DNA of 64,000 bases, from positions 1,550,001 to 1,614,000 of the forward strand of contig SDUX01000010.1 in the NCBI GenBank assembly GCA_008729055.1, in the 5' to 3' direction. Positions 51,468 through 61,606 of this stretch are shown here, piece after piece. Within the stretch, counting starts at the first letter, position 1. Each line of letters starts with the position of its first letter. Both the position numbers and the translations under genes were made by a program. A model generated the notes under the pieces. The model had not been told where the DNA came from and made no database searches. It saw nothing but the letters and a program-made list of their open reading frames with translations. The DNA comes from Pyropia haitanensis. Taxonomy: Eukaryota > Rhodophyta > Bangiophyceae > Bangiales > Bangiaceae.

Positions 51468-52442
51468 CGGCGGCGATGGCGGCGGCGATGGCGGCGTCTG
51501 GACCGACGTGCGGCTGCGGCGGCTGGTCATGCTCGGCCCGTCGGTGGTGGGCAAGTCGGCCGTGACCATCCGGTTTTGTGAGAACACGTTTGTGGCCGCC
51601 CACCTGCCTACGATCGAGGACACCTACCACGCGTCGGCTGAGGTGGATGACCAGCGGTACGCGTGTGAGGTGAAGGACACTGCAGGGCAGGATGAGCTGT
51701 CGCTCTTTGCCGCCCAGTCGTCGATTGGCGTCCACGGCTACGTGCTGCTCTACTCGGTCACGGATGAGATGTCGTTTGAGGCCATCAAGACCATCAATCG
51801 GCAGCTGCTTTTGACACTGGGTACGTGGCTGTCGTCGCCCCGTGGGTGCCGGGCGCGGTGGGTGCGCTGCGCGCTCGTGTCCCCATGCAGGGGGGTTGCG
51901 CCGTCCTTGCGTTTGGCGGCTTGCACGCGCCGCGGCATGTCCTCTTACTCTTGCCGTTTTGTGTTGCGCTCTTGGCATCCAACGTGCGTCTGGGGGTAAG
52001 CGTTACGGGAGAGGGTGGTCAGGGAAGGCCATGCGGGGCTGTACCACGGCGGTACTGACAATTGCTCTTGGGGGTACACGCCACCCTTCTCGTGTTCTGT
52101 ATCCCCTTGCTTTGCGTGACGTCTTGCGTTTGCGGTGGGTTCATGCGAATCCCAGGGAGCAACTCTGTCCCGCGCGTCCTCGTCGGCAACCAAATCGATT
52201 TGGAGGACGACCGGGAGGTGAGCTACGAGGCTGGAGAGGACCTGGCCGCGGAGTTGAACTGCCCGTTTGTGGAGTGCTCTGCCCTCACCGGCCAGAACGT
52301 TACGGACGTCTTCCACTGCCTCCTCCGCGCTATTGATGGCCAGATGATGCCGGCAGAGGAGGTGGTGGCGGAGCCACAGGCGGAGTCTCAGCCGCAAGGG
52401 CAGCTCAGCGGCCAAAACCAACTGCACTGTGTAATCTCTTGA
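51367..52442 (+). CDS. Rheb-like Ras-family small GTPase
   Basis: 246 residues from exons 51367-51820 and 52156-52442; 335-base intron (GTACGT...CCCAG, phase 1). Rheb proteins activate the TORC1 growth kinase at lysosomal/endomembranes when GTP-bound. G1 is GPSVVGKS (57-64): the Ras Gly12 position is Ser, consistent with the Rheb habit of a non-Gly residue. Effector PTIEDTY starts at 81, G3 is DTAGQDE (104-110, the Rheb-type QDE), G4 is GNQID (162-166) and G5 CSA (192-194). The G4 lysine of NKxD is replaced by Gln164. The C-terminal CVIS is a farnesylation CaaX box. Residues 14-37 are an unusual run of about 24 glycines, encoded by GGC/GGT repeats. Ras proper or another Rheb-like subfamily is possible. 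Confidence 0.87.
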
Positions 52443-53172
52443 CGCCCAGGACGTCTCTCCCTCGCGGGTCGCTGGCTCCTGCGAGCGCTCGGCCGGCCGT
52501 TGCTTATTCTTGATTGTACCTTTGCGTGTCGTTTTTTGTCCTTCCGTTTGCCATTTGGTCCTCTTGTCCGTCTCGCCTTGTGTGTCGTATTCTTCTTGTC
52601 GCCTTTTGTCATGTTTCTCTCCCTCATGCCTCTTCCGCTTGGGTCTGTACATGTGGTTTGTTGGGTCTTTTCTTTTCCGCTGGTTCTTCTCTGGTCTTTC
52701 TTTCTCTTATTCGCGACCGCTCCAGCCGGTCGCCCCTTGGCCAGCGTCGTCGTCTTTTTGGCTGCGTTTTCGGAGCACACCTGCTCGCATTTTTCGACGC
52801 CCGCCTTCTCCGGTCCTTACCTCTTCCTTTTTCCGCCTGGTGCGCGCTTTCCACCCGGTCACGCGGACGTTGTGCCGCCTGCGTTGGTGCGTGACGCACG
52901 GCTCCCCGCGATGGCAGCGGCCACCTGCGCGTGCAGGGTATACGGGGTGTGGGGGCTCGGGACGGCGTGACCTGCCCACTGGATCCACGGTGGCAGGCCC
53001 GCCCGTATGCCAGCAGCGCGCGCCGGGGACCTCGGCACCAATGGCCAGCGGCGTTCGTTCCGCACAGGCACCCGCCGCCGCGTGCCGCCGTGGGGCGGGC
53101 GCCCGGCGGCGACCAGGCACTGGTGGGCCGCGGGCGGTGGCCCGCGCCGGCCCGCCGCCCCCCCGCGCGGGG
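52443..53172. other. 3'-3' intergenic region
   Basis: T-rich (52500-52720) after the GTPase stop, then GC-rich up to the dolichol kinase 3' end. No gene recognised. Confidence 0.5.
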
Positions 53173-54182
53173 TCACGTGCCGAGCCCAGCCAGCAGCGCC
53201 GCGGCCAGCCCGCCCGCGCCGAGCACCAAGTTATCAATCTGCCCCGTCACCGCCTCGAGCGCCGACACCCAGCCCATCACGGCGGCCCAGCGGCCTAGGT
53301 CGGCCGCCCAGCGCCCCCCCCCCCCGCCGCCGTCGGCGCCCCCCCCGCCACTCGCAGCGGCCGCCGCCACCCACACCGCGCATACGCCCGTCGCGGCGGC
53401 CCAGCCGGCGACGCTCCCCTCCACGCTCCGCGCCGAGCCCGGCGCCCAGCGGTGGCGCCCCCACCGGACGCCCACCACCGCGGCGGCGGCGTCGCCAACG
53501 CCAACGGCGGCGACGCCGACGACGGCAACGCCCGCGGCGCCCCCCCCCGCGGGCGGCGGCAGGCGCAGCCACAGGGGCAGCACGCACCCGACGAGGAGGG
53601 TCATGTGGGTGGTCACCACCGCCCCCGCGTCGCGGTCGTCGAGGAGGCCCGCGGCGGCGCGGGTGAGGGCGCCGCCGGGGGGCACCCCCGCCGCCCGCGC
53701 CGCCTCCATGGCGAGAAAGAGGGCCAGCGCCACCGCCGACGCGACGGCAAGGAGGTGCGGCGTTGCGGCCAGCGCGGGGAAAAAGAGGGCGACCGCGAGG
53801 AGGTGGTAGGCCTTGCGACCGACCACCCGCGCCGCCCGGCTGCGGTGACCGCCCGTAGCGGTGGCGGCAGTGGTAGCAGAGGCGGCGGTGACGGCGGCGG
53901 TGGCGGCGGCGGCGGGTGGGGCGGGGGCACCCCCATTCCCCCCCCGCGACCGGCCGCGCGACGCGGCGGCGGCGACATCCGCAGCGACCGCCAGCACCGC
54001 CGCCCAGTAGAAGAGCATCGCCGCGTGGCCACGCGGGACGACCAGGAACGCCGCCACCGCCCCCACCGGCAGCCGGGTGCCGAGCACAGCGCCCAGCCAC
54101 GCGGTGGGGATGGCGACCAGCGCGGCAAGGCCCGCATACCAGGTCACCACCCACCCGCGCGGCGCCGCCCCACCCGGCCACC

Positions 54183-54216
<34 letters not shown>

Positions 54217-54406
54217 CCGCACGCGCGGCTGGGCGGCGACGCCCGCACCGGCCGCGCGCGCCCACCAGCGCCTGCCGGCGGCACTGGCCGGGATGCCCAC
54301 CGCGCCGACCAGCAGCGCCGCCGCCAGCGCCGCGGTGACCAGCGCGTCGGCCAGGACGGGCACGCCCAGCGGGGCACCGCCGCCGGTGACGCCGTCAACG
54401 CCGTCC

Positions 54407-54453
<47 letters not shown>

Positions 54454-54607
54454 GCCGCCCGCCACCCGGCGCGCCACGCCGGCGACGCCGTGGGCAACCG
54501 CCGCCGCCTCGGCGAGCGTCAAGCTGCCGCCCCACGCGGCCAGCGCCGCCCGCACCGCCGCGGCGGTGCCCACCGCCGCCGCCGCATCCGCGGCGCCCCA
54601 GCCCCAC

Positions 54608-54646
<39 letters not shown>

Positions 54647-55096
54647 GCAGCCGTCACCACGGCGGCGGCGACGCCCGCGGCGGCGGCGGCGACGCCCGCC
54701 GCCTCGACCGCCCACGCGCGGCGCCAGCGGGGCGGCGCCGCGCCATAGGCGAGCGCGTACCAGCCGCCCGCGGCGGCGGCGCGGCGCGCGGCGGGCGCCG
54801 CGGCGGCGGCGGCGAGGAGGGCGGGGAGGAGGGCGGCGGGCGCCAGGCCGAGCGCGTCGGCGGGGTGGGCGCCGCCGCGGCGGGTGCCGGGGGGGGGGTG
54901 AAGACCGCGTCCCGGCGGGGGGGGCGGCCGCACCCGCCGAGCTGCGCGGCGGTCGCGGCGACCGCCGCGGCGGTGAGGGGGAGGAGGCCGGCCGGGGGGG
55001 CGCGGCCGGTCGCGGCGAGCGCCACCGCCAGGGCGGCGTAGAGGGCGGCCTCGGCGGCGACGGCCAGGGGGAATGGGGGGGGGGCGGGGGGAGCAT
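53173..55096 (-). CDS. DOLK: dolichol kinase
   Basis: CTP-dependent dolichol kinase (SEC59/DOLK family), an ER multi-pass enzyme making dolichyl phosphate for N-glycosylation and GPI synthesis. The C-terminal half carries the family core: GRKAYHLLAVALFFPAL, DDRDAGAVVTTHMTLLVGC, then VGVGDAAAAVVGVRWGRHRW with SARSVEGSVA (CTP-binding region) and ALEAVTGQIDNLVLG. Many hydrophobic Ala/Val-rich segments precede it. The N-terminal start (ATG 55096), the first membrane segments and the rest lie in three frames; switches fall at G10 runs 55075-55084 and 54889-54898 (plus strand). One base added at each restores 641 residues. No intron needed. Gly/Ala repeats (54410-54450, 54608-54650, 54180-54215) lie in loops. 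Confidence 0.87.
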
Positions 55097-55723
55097 CGTG
55101 ACGGGAAGAGAGGGGGAAAGAAAGGGTCGGGCTCCGGTAAGCCCACACCCGCTCGGCCCGTCCGTCCCGCCGCCGCCGAGCCGTGAACGACGCGGCCGAC
55201 AAATGGCGACAGCCGTCGCCCAACTTTCGTCGCAGATGCCACGTGGCAGCCACGCCCTCGATGGGGTCCGGATGAAAAGGAAGAACCCGACGCGGCGGGG
55301 AGCCCCCGCGCGCCGCGGCGGCCACCACCGACCGCCGTGGGCCTCGCGGGACGCACAGCCGTCCTCGCCCGCGCCGTGGTGGACCACCCCCCCCCCCCCC
55401 CCCCCCCCCGCCCCTCCATCCCCCGGCGGTGCATCCGCCCTCCCCAAGCGTCCCGCCTCCCGCCGTCTTTGTTTTTTTTTTTTTTCCTCCCCCGCTGCCG
55501 CCTTGCCGCGTGGGGCGTGCGCCCACGGGCGCGCGTCGGTCTCTGCCCAGGGGGCGGACGCTCGGCGGGGAGTCGGGCGGCGCGGGCGGCGGGGGGGGTC
55601 GCACGCCCGGCGGTGCGCCGCGGTCTGTTGCCGCGGCGGGGGTGCCCCGCGCGCCGCGTGGGGCAGAGGTGGTGCGGGGGGCGGGGAGCGCCTGCCGCCG
55701 CGGCGCGGCGCCCGTTGTTTGTT

Positions 55724-55754
<31 letters not shown>

Positions 55755-55777
55755 CTTGGCCCCCGCTGCTGGTGGCC
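55097..55777. other. divergent promoter region with T tracts
   Basis: Shared upstream region of dolichol kinase (minus) and the GUCD1-like gene (plus). Two long T tracts on the plus strand at 55472-55485 and 55716-55758, the second ending 22 bases before the plus-strand start. A C23-like run lies near 55387-55410. No coding signal. Confidence 0.55.
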
Positions 55778-55872
55778 ATGGCGCCGCCGCCCCCGCGGTC
55801 GCCGCCGCCCCCCGCGCGGCCGCCGCCGCCGCCGCCGCCCCCCCCCCTCCCCCTCCACGACATCCTCGCACG

Positions 55873-55913
<41 letters not shown>

Positions 55914-55963
55914 TGCTGGCACCCGCCGGGGGGGTGGGGCTCCCGCCGCCGCTGTCGCCGCTG

Positions 55964-56022
<59 letters not shown>

Positions 56023-56125
56023 CGTCCCGCACGTGCGGCAGCGCTTCTCGTGGGACTGTGGGCTGGCGTGCGCCGAGATGGTCATCCTCACCGCCCGGCT
56101 GCAGGCGGCCGCCGCCGCCGACGCG

Positions 56126-56161
<36 letters not shown>

Positions 56162-57809
56162 CCACGAGGCGCCCCCCCCCCGCCGCCGTCGCTGCCGCCG
56201 CGGCGGCGGCCGCCGCCGCCGCACCCCCCCCCCCGCGGCGCCCGTCATTGCCGGCGCGCTGCGGTCGCTCGCCGCCACCCGCTCCGTCTGGTCCATTGAC
56301 GTGGCCACCGCGCTCGCGCAGTTCCCCGGCCCGCCGCGCGTCGCGCCGACGCTCTACACCGTCCGCGCCGGGGTGCGCCCCGACTACGCGGGCGAGCGGT
56401 TCTACTCGCGGCACCTGGCGGCGGACGCGGGGCGGGTGGTGGGGCGGTTTGACGCGGCCGCCGCGGCGGGCGTCGCGGTCGTCCTGGGGCACATCCGCCG
56501 GGGGGTGCTCGCCGCGGCGGTCGGCCGGGGGGTGCTGGCGGTGGTGCTGGTGGATAAGCGCCTGATGCGGTGTGTCGAGTGCTCGCGGGGGTGGGGGGGG
56601 GGGGGGGGGGGAGGGGGGGGTCCTGGGGGGGGGGGGATGGCCGCGGGGGGGGGGTTAGTCGGCCGCCTCGTCGGCCGCGTGTTTGGGGGGGGGGGGGGGG
56701 GGGTGACCGCCGACGCGCCCGACCGGGGGGTGTCGCCGCCGCCGGCCGCGGTCGCCGCCGGCGTCGCCGCCAGTGGGGCGGGCGTGGGGGACGCGGAGAG
56801 GGGAGGCGCGCCGCCGCGGCCGGCGGCGGCGGCGGCGGCGGCGGGCGCGGCCGCCGGGCGGGCGGTGACGTCCCCCCCCCCGCGGCGGCGGCCGGCACGG
56901 GCGGCGTGTGGGGCGGCTTCCTCGGCCACTACGTGCTACTGTGTGGCTACGACGCCGCCACCGACGAGTACGAGATGCGGGACCCGGCGAGCAGACGAGG
57001 TATGTTTGGGCGTGGCGGGGGGGGGGGGGGGGCGGACGATGGCGGGCTGGGGCGGGGGGGGGGGGGCGGGCGTGCCGTGGTGGGGGGGGGGTCGTCCCAC
57101 GCGGGCGGCGGCGCGCGGTGGCGACGGCGCTCCGCCGGGCGCACCGTGCGGGCGGGCGGGCGGGCGGGCGGGCGGCGGCGGCGGTGCCTCGGTTTGGTTG
57201 CGCGGGCGCGCGGGCGTTGGGTGTGGGTGTGGTGGGCCGCCCGGTGGGGTCCTGTCGCGGTCGCGGGCGGCTGCGACGGGGAGGGCGCGTGGTGTGCGTG
57301 TGGGGGGGGGCTGCGACCCGGTTGGCGTCACGCGCGTGCGTGCAGGGGGGACCCCCGCGCTGACTTGACGGCGGGTGTCTTTTTTTTGTGTTTTTTTTTG
57401 CGTGTGGCTTCCGGCCTGCGCTGCTTGCTCTCTTGCGTGTGCGTGTGCGTGTTGCCGTGACTGCGCCCCCGCTTGTGCTCTGCCCTGTGTCCACCACACC
57501 CGCACCGGCTCCGGTGCGCCCCTGCCGCCGCGCGCGCGCGCCCTCGACGCAGACGTGTGCTGGATTAAGGGGGACGTCCTCGAGGCGGCCCGCCGCGCGT
57601 TTGGGACGGACGAGGACATCATCGCGGTGGCGCCCGCCGACGGGCTGCTCCCGTCGGCGCCCCGCCCGCCGCCGCCATTGGCTACCAGGGGGGGGGGGGG
57701 GATGCAGCCGCACCAGCCGCATCAGCCGCAGGAGGGGGGGCCCCGGCCGGCCGCCCCGCCGGGCGCGACGGTCTTTGCGTCGACCGTGACGACGGCGGGG
57801 CGGCCATGA
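55778..57809 (+). CDS. GUCD1-like (guanylylate cyclase domain, papain-like fold) protein
   Basis: Related to eukaryotic GUCD1 and plant GC1-type proteins (Guanylate_cyc_2 family), whose biochemical role is debated. Family blocks in order: VPHVRQRFSWDCGLACAEMV (about 82-101), SVWSIDVATALAQF, LYTVRAGVRPDY, ERFYSRHL, AVVLVDKRLMRC, WGGFLGHYVLLCGYD, and after the intron LEAARRAFGTDEDIIAV. Exon 1 ends at 56999; the intron 57000-57552 (GTATGT...CGCAG, phase 1) joins DPASRR to DVCWIK; exon 2 starts at 57553. Frame switches fall at C runs 56172-56181, 56224-56234 and 56872-56881; one base added at each yields 493 residues exactly. Long Ala/Pro and Gly inserts split the domain. ATG 55778 follows a T tract. 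A G run at 57689-57701 leaves the last residues uncertain. Confidence 0.8.
57149..57175 (+). repeat. (GGGC)n run inside GUCD1-like intron
   Basis: About seven GGGC units, on the sense strand of the intron, surrounded by G10+ runs; a strong candidate for G-quadruplex formation. Confidence 0.7.
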
Positions 57810-58203
57810 TGGCTGGCCGCGGCGCGGGGGGGGCGGTCGGGGGCAACCAGCAGGACGGGAGGGGGTCTGGCGTGCCGCTTTGCTGGCCTCTTTTCCCGTC
57901 GTGGTCGCCCGTAGGTGTCAAGAGACAACGTGACGGTGGCGCTGCTTCTTTATTGCGGGGTGGCGGGGCTGCCCTGGTTCTTGTCTGTTTCCTGTTACGC
58001 AGCCGCCCTTGCCCGGTTCGCCCACCGGCATGGCCCGCGCGTCCATCATTCTGAACCAACCCTTTTGCATCGATTTTTACCCCTGGCTCGGCGCGCGCAA
58101 CGCATCTCCCGGGTGCCACGAGCATGGGGGTACACTCCAAACACAGCATGTATGTACAACCAGGCTACCCCGTCGCCCACACCCCGGCACCAGCCCGTGG
58201 CGC
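57810..58203. other. 3'-3' intergenic region
   Basis: Between the convergent GUCD1-like and SDR genes. Mixed composition; no gene or clear signal. Confidence 0.5.
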
Positions 58204-59046
58204 TCACCAGCCCTTGACAAAGTCCAGCTCCTTTCGCTCCGCCCACATCCCCCCGCTGCGGGTGCCCGCCCCCCCAGAGGCGAGCCACACGGGCGTGTCC
58301 GCCCCCTCCTCCACCGTCAGGTGCCCCCGCCCCGACGTCATGTCGGTGTTGACGTAGCCCGGGCAGCAGGCGCTGACCACCACCCCACTCCCCGCCGCCG
58401 CCTCCTCCCGCGCCAGCAGCCGCACCTCCGCGGTGGCCGCCATCTTGCTCACCGCATACGTGTTGCGGGGCCAGCCCCGCAGGTCGTCCCCCCCCGCCGC
58501 GACCGCCTCCACAAACGCGTCGGTCAGGGCGTCGAGCTCGGCCTGGCCCACGTCTGCCGCCGCCAGGCGCGCGCGCTGCGGCGCGTCGGCGGCCAGCTTG
58601 GCCAGGTTGCCCGACCGGGACGAGACGACCACCAGCTGCGAGCCGCCCGTGTTGGCCCGCAGCGCCGGGAGCAGCGCCCGCGCCACGTCGCGGACGCCCT
58701 TGTAGTTGACGTCGAGCGTCTGGCGCGCGATGGCGGCGGTGAAGGCGGTGCCCTTGGCGGCCCAGCCGGCGTTGCAGACGAGCGCGTCCAGGGGGCCCGC
58801 GCCAAACGCGTCGGCCGCCACCGCGTCGGCGAGCGCCGCGATCGACGACGCGGACGTCACGTCCAGCGGGTGGTAGACCACCTTGCCCGGCACGGACGCG
58901 GAGAGGGACTCGGCGGCGGCGCGGCCGAGCTCAGGGTTGCGCGCAGCGAGGACGACCGTGGCGCCAGAGGTGGCCAGCGCTCGCGTAATGGCGAGACCGA
59001 TGCCTTTGTTGGCTCCCGTAACTATGGAAAAGCGGGGGGGGGCCAT
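58204..59046 (-). CDS. short-chain dehydrogenase/reductase, carbonyl-reductase-like
   Basis: 280-residue classical SDR, intronless, probably cytosolic and NADPH-dependent. Seen: cofactor motif TGANKGIG (10-17), AARNPELGR, LDVTS (adenine-binding Asp), NAGWA near 93 replacing the usual NAG block, catalytic Ser in VVVSSRSG (about 140), YAVSK (Tyr about 194, Lys about 198), then CCPGYVNTDMTSGRG and VEEGADTPVWLA. The long insert between Ser and Tyr and the NTDM-T...EEGADTPV ending match carbonyl reductase 1/plant SDR110C-like short enzymes. ATG 59046 (GGCCATGGC on the plus strand) is used; the frame continues upstream only to a TTG. Substrate unknown; broad carbonyl reduction is likely. Confidence 0.9.
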   Translation of the reverse strand: MAPPRFSIVTGANKGIGLAITRALATSGATVVLAARNPELGRAAAESLSASVPGKVVYHPLDVTSASSIAALADAVAADAFGAGPLDALVCNAGWAAKGTAFTAAIARQTLDVNYKGVRDVARALLPALRANTGGSQLVVVSSRSGNLAKLAADAPQRARLAAADVGQAELDALTDAFVEAVAAGGDDLRGWPRNTYAVSKMAATAEVRLLAREEAAAGSGVVVSACCPGYVNTDMTSGRGHLTVEEGADTPVWLASGGAGTRSGGMWAERKELDFVKGW

Positions 59047-61606
59047 GGCACAGAGAAAGCAGGGGAAGGGGTATACGGCAAGAACAGGGACGACAAGAGA
59101 CTCAAACAACTGGGTCGGCTCAGCCAACGAGGTACAAAGAGGTTACGCTTTGGACAGCCGGTGAGGTGAGAAAAAAAGAACAAAAGGGATCAGCACGGAT
59201 AGAGAGCGGCCCGCAGACACCTATACGTGTTGACGTTGTGCGCACGAATGAGGGCACGTCTTGGCGGCGGAACTCGGGCGTGTCTCAGACAAAGAACAGA
59301 GGCAGAGAGCTTTCCTATTGGTCAGAAGTGGAAACATGCTTCGCGCACTCGATGAGCCGGGCGTCTGGGGCACAAGAACTTACTCAGACATTTTCAAGTA
59401 AAACGAATTGCAAACATGCTTCGTTTGTGGTCGGAAATGCAGTGTGTTTTTCCGACCACAAAAAAACACGCCGTCGCCGCAAAACAAGATCCGCAAGGGC
59501 AGACGAGAGAACCTCTTCGGGGCTCTCCGAGCCTCCAGCCTCCTGCTGTCCACAGACAGATCACGATCTGCGAGGCGCGCTGCAGCCCGTGGTCTCGCCC
59601 CTCCAGCCCACTCGAAGTGCGAGAGCGGTCCGGGCTCACAACAGTGTGGCTTCATTTCGAGGTGCCCCCAACCATCCAGGCGTGACCGCCGTGGTCACTC
59701 CCAGCTTGACGTCCCAGTCGTCATCCTCCCCCCTCATCCCCTTCTATTGCGCAAGCGACTACACACTGACATGGAAGAATACCGGTTCGAGGAGAAAAAC
59801 GAGCTCGTCGTGAGGGGTGAGCACGGGCACAGGACCGGACGGTGTGATGTCACTCGTTGTGGACCCCTGATGTGTGCGCGCGGCCGCAGGCACGCCGTCT
59901 CTCCTCGAGCAATCGTGGTGTGCAAGAAGGTAGCCCACCCCTCGCCGTCGTATCCCCAGGCACCAACGATTGCTCGTGAACATTGTCTAGTCGTCAAGAC
60001 AGGGCGTGTCTGGCTGCGTGCGCCCACGGAATTACAGCCTGTGTTTTGTGCTTTCGCAGACACTTTCCAGATGTCGTCAAGACACGCCCTGAACGGTGAA
60101 TCGCATGGATCTGACGCCCGGTGGAGCGGCACCACTCGATGCAAACGCACGGTGACTTCTGTGCATCACAAAGTACGTGAGATTTGTCAGTAATTATTGA
60201 AAAGAATGGTGATTTCGCCGAGCCAGATTCTGAATGAAGTTGGGCGGGGCCCGCGCGGGAGGACGACCCAGGCGGGATGTGTAAGAGGGTTCGAGGAGGC
60301 TGTTGAGTGGTGTCATCTGTCTGAGTCGTAGCGAGAACCGCACTGGCCAAGGATCTTGCCCCGAACGGTGGGTCCTGTCGCCGCTCCTCTCGCGCCTTCG
60401 AGTGGAAAACACATGGGACACGCGCTTGGCCCGTGCCGTGTCCGCCGCAAGAGCGCGACGTCGTGACGGACCGCCGCGTCCCTCCTTCCGGAATAGACTG
60501 TCCGCCCAAAAATTCGGCCATGGCCGCTGCGGTACGACTCCTCCTCTTCAGGGGCATACGTATGAGAGGCCCGCTTGGTGTAGGTGATTGGTGCCAGCTG
60601 ATAGGCTGCTCCTGCCCACGAACGTGCGTTCGGCGAGGACGTCGAGCCACACGCGGTTGTCCACCGCGGGCCGTCCACGCGTCGCCCGTCAAGACAGGCG
60701 AGACAACGGTTCCACGCTCGCGCAGCCGTGGTACCGCCGGTCGGCTATTTGTACAGGCATGCACGGAAGGCGGCATGCACGCTTGTCCCGGGGGCTGTTG
60801 CCGCCGCCCCCAACTCCCCCTGTCCGTGTGAGGACCGACCGCCCTCCCGTCCCGCCTCTGGCCAGCGGCGGGCGCCCTCCGTGTGAGGTGCAGGGCGCCC
60901 CGCCATCGTTGCCACGATGGCGCCCACCCGCCTCCGCGCGGGAAGCCCTCTCAGTGTGCGCTCTGGAGCCACCCGCGCGAGGCTCTGAGAAGGGGAGTCA
61001 CACAGTGCCGCTTACACGATCCGGGCGGCTGGCGAGCCACTCGATGTGGCGCCCGTGTGTGCGGTATCCAGAAAGGGCACCCGACGCCCGCCGTTGGCGC
61101 CTGCCCTCTCATGCAATCTTTGGTGAGCTGCCTCCTATGATGCTAGCGCCACCCAGAGGTGAAGGTAGCAAACAGGTGGCTGGCGGAGACGCGTTCCCGT
61201 CGCCGCCGCCGTCGAGGCAAGGGCTGTCAGGAGCGCCGAGAGCGGACGACGGACGGCCCGTGACTGCCGCATCCGCCGACGGGCTGCGCGACCCCATTGC
61301 CGGCCAAAGACAGTCCTGCACGTTGTTGGGCGGGCCCGCCACCACACCCCATCTTTCGCGGGTCTTCTCGGTACGGCTGAGTGGTGGCCGGTCTCGCTGC
61401 AAGTGGGAACCAGTGTCCGCGATAAGCGGGAGTTTCGTTTGGGCCGCGACGCTACGGGCAACGTCGATGCTGCTGGGTTTCGTGCGGGCGAGCTGCTACG
61501 GCGACGGCAGTGGCGTAGTCCTCTTTCCTGTTCCCCGAGGTCTTCTTGTGCTTCCCGTCCCTCCCCTTCCAAACCGCCCCATCCCGTTTCTCAGCCGCCC
61601 CCCACC
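59047..61606. other. long divergent intergenic region
   Basis: 2.5 kb of moderate GC between the SDR gene (minus) and the two-domain glycosyltransferase (plus). Contains a 14-bp-stem hairpin (59424-59462) and a 12-bp inverted repeat with 68-base spacing (60000-60011 with 60080-60091). Open frames such as 59408-60193 and 60588-61640 show no domain and unbiased codon use. Confidence 0.5.
59424..59462. repeat. perfect 14-bp stem hairpin
   Basis: TTTGTGGTCGGAAA (59424-59437) and its exact reverse complement (59449-59462) around an 11-base loop. Could be a structured RNA, a terminator-like element or a foldback remnant; nothing else identifies it. Confidence 0.75.

Noticed and set aside
2458..57809. 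Calling TPK, DUF819, methyltransferase, dolichol kinase and GUCD1-like genes pseudogenes
   Set aside because: All frame breaks are of one kind at homopolymers, catalytic motifs are intact, and one base each restores full-length families.
59408..60193. 261-residue plus-strand frame in the SDR-glycosyltransferase gap
   Set aside because: No domain, no GC3 bias as in neighbouring genes, and it spans the hairpin.
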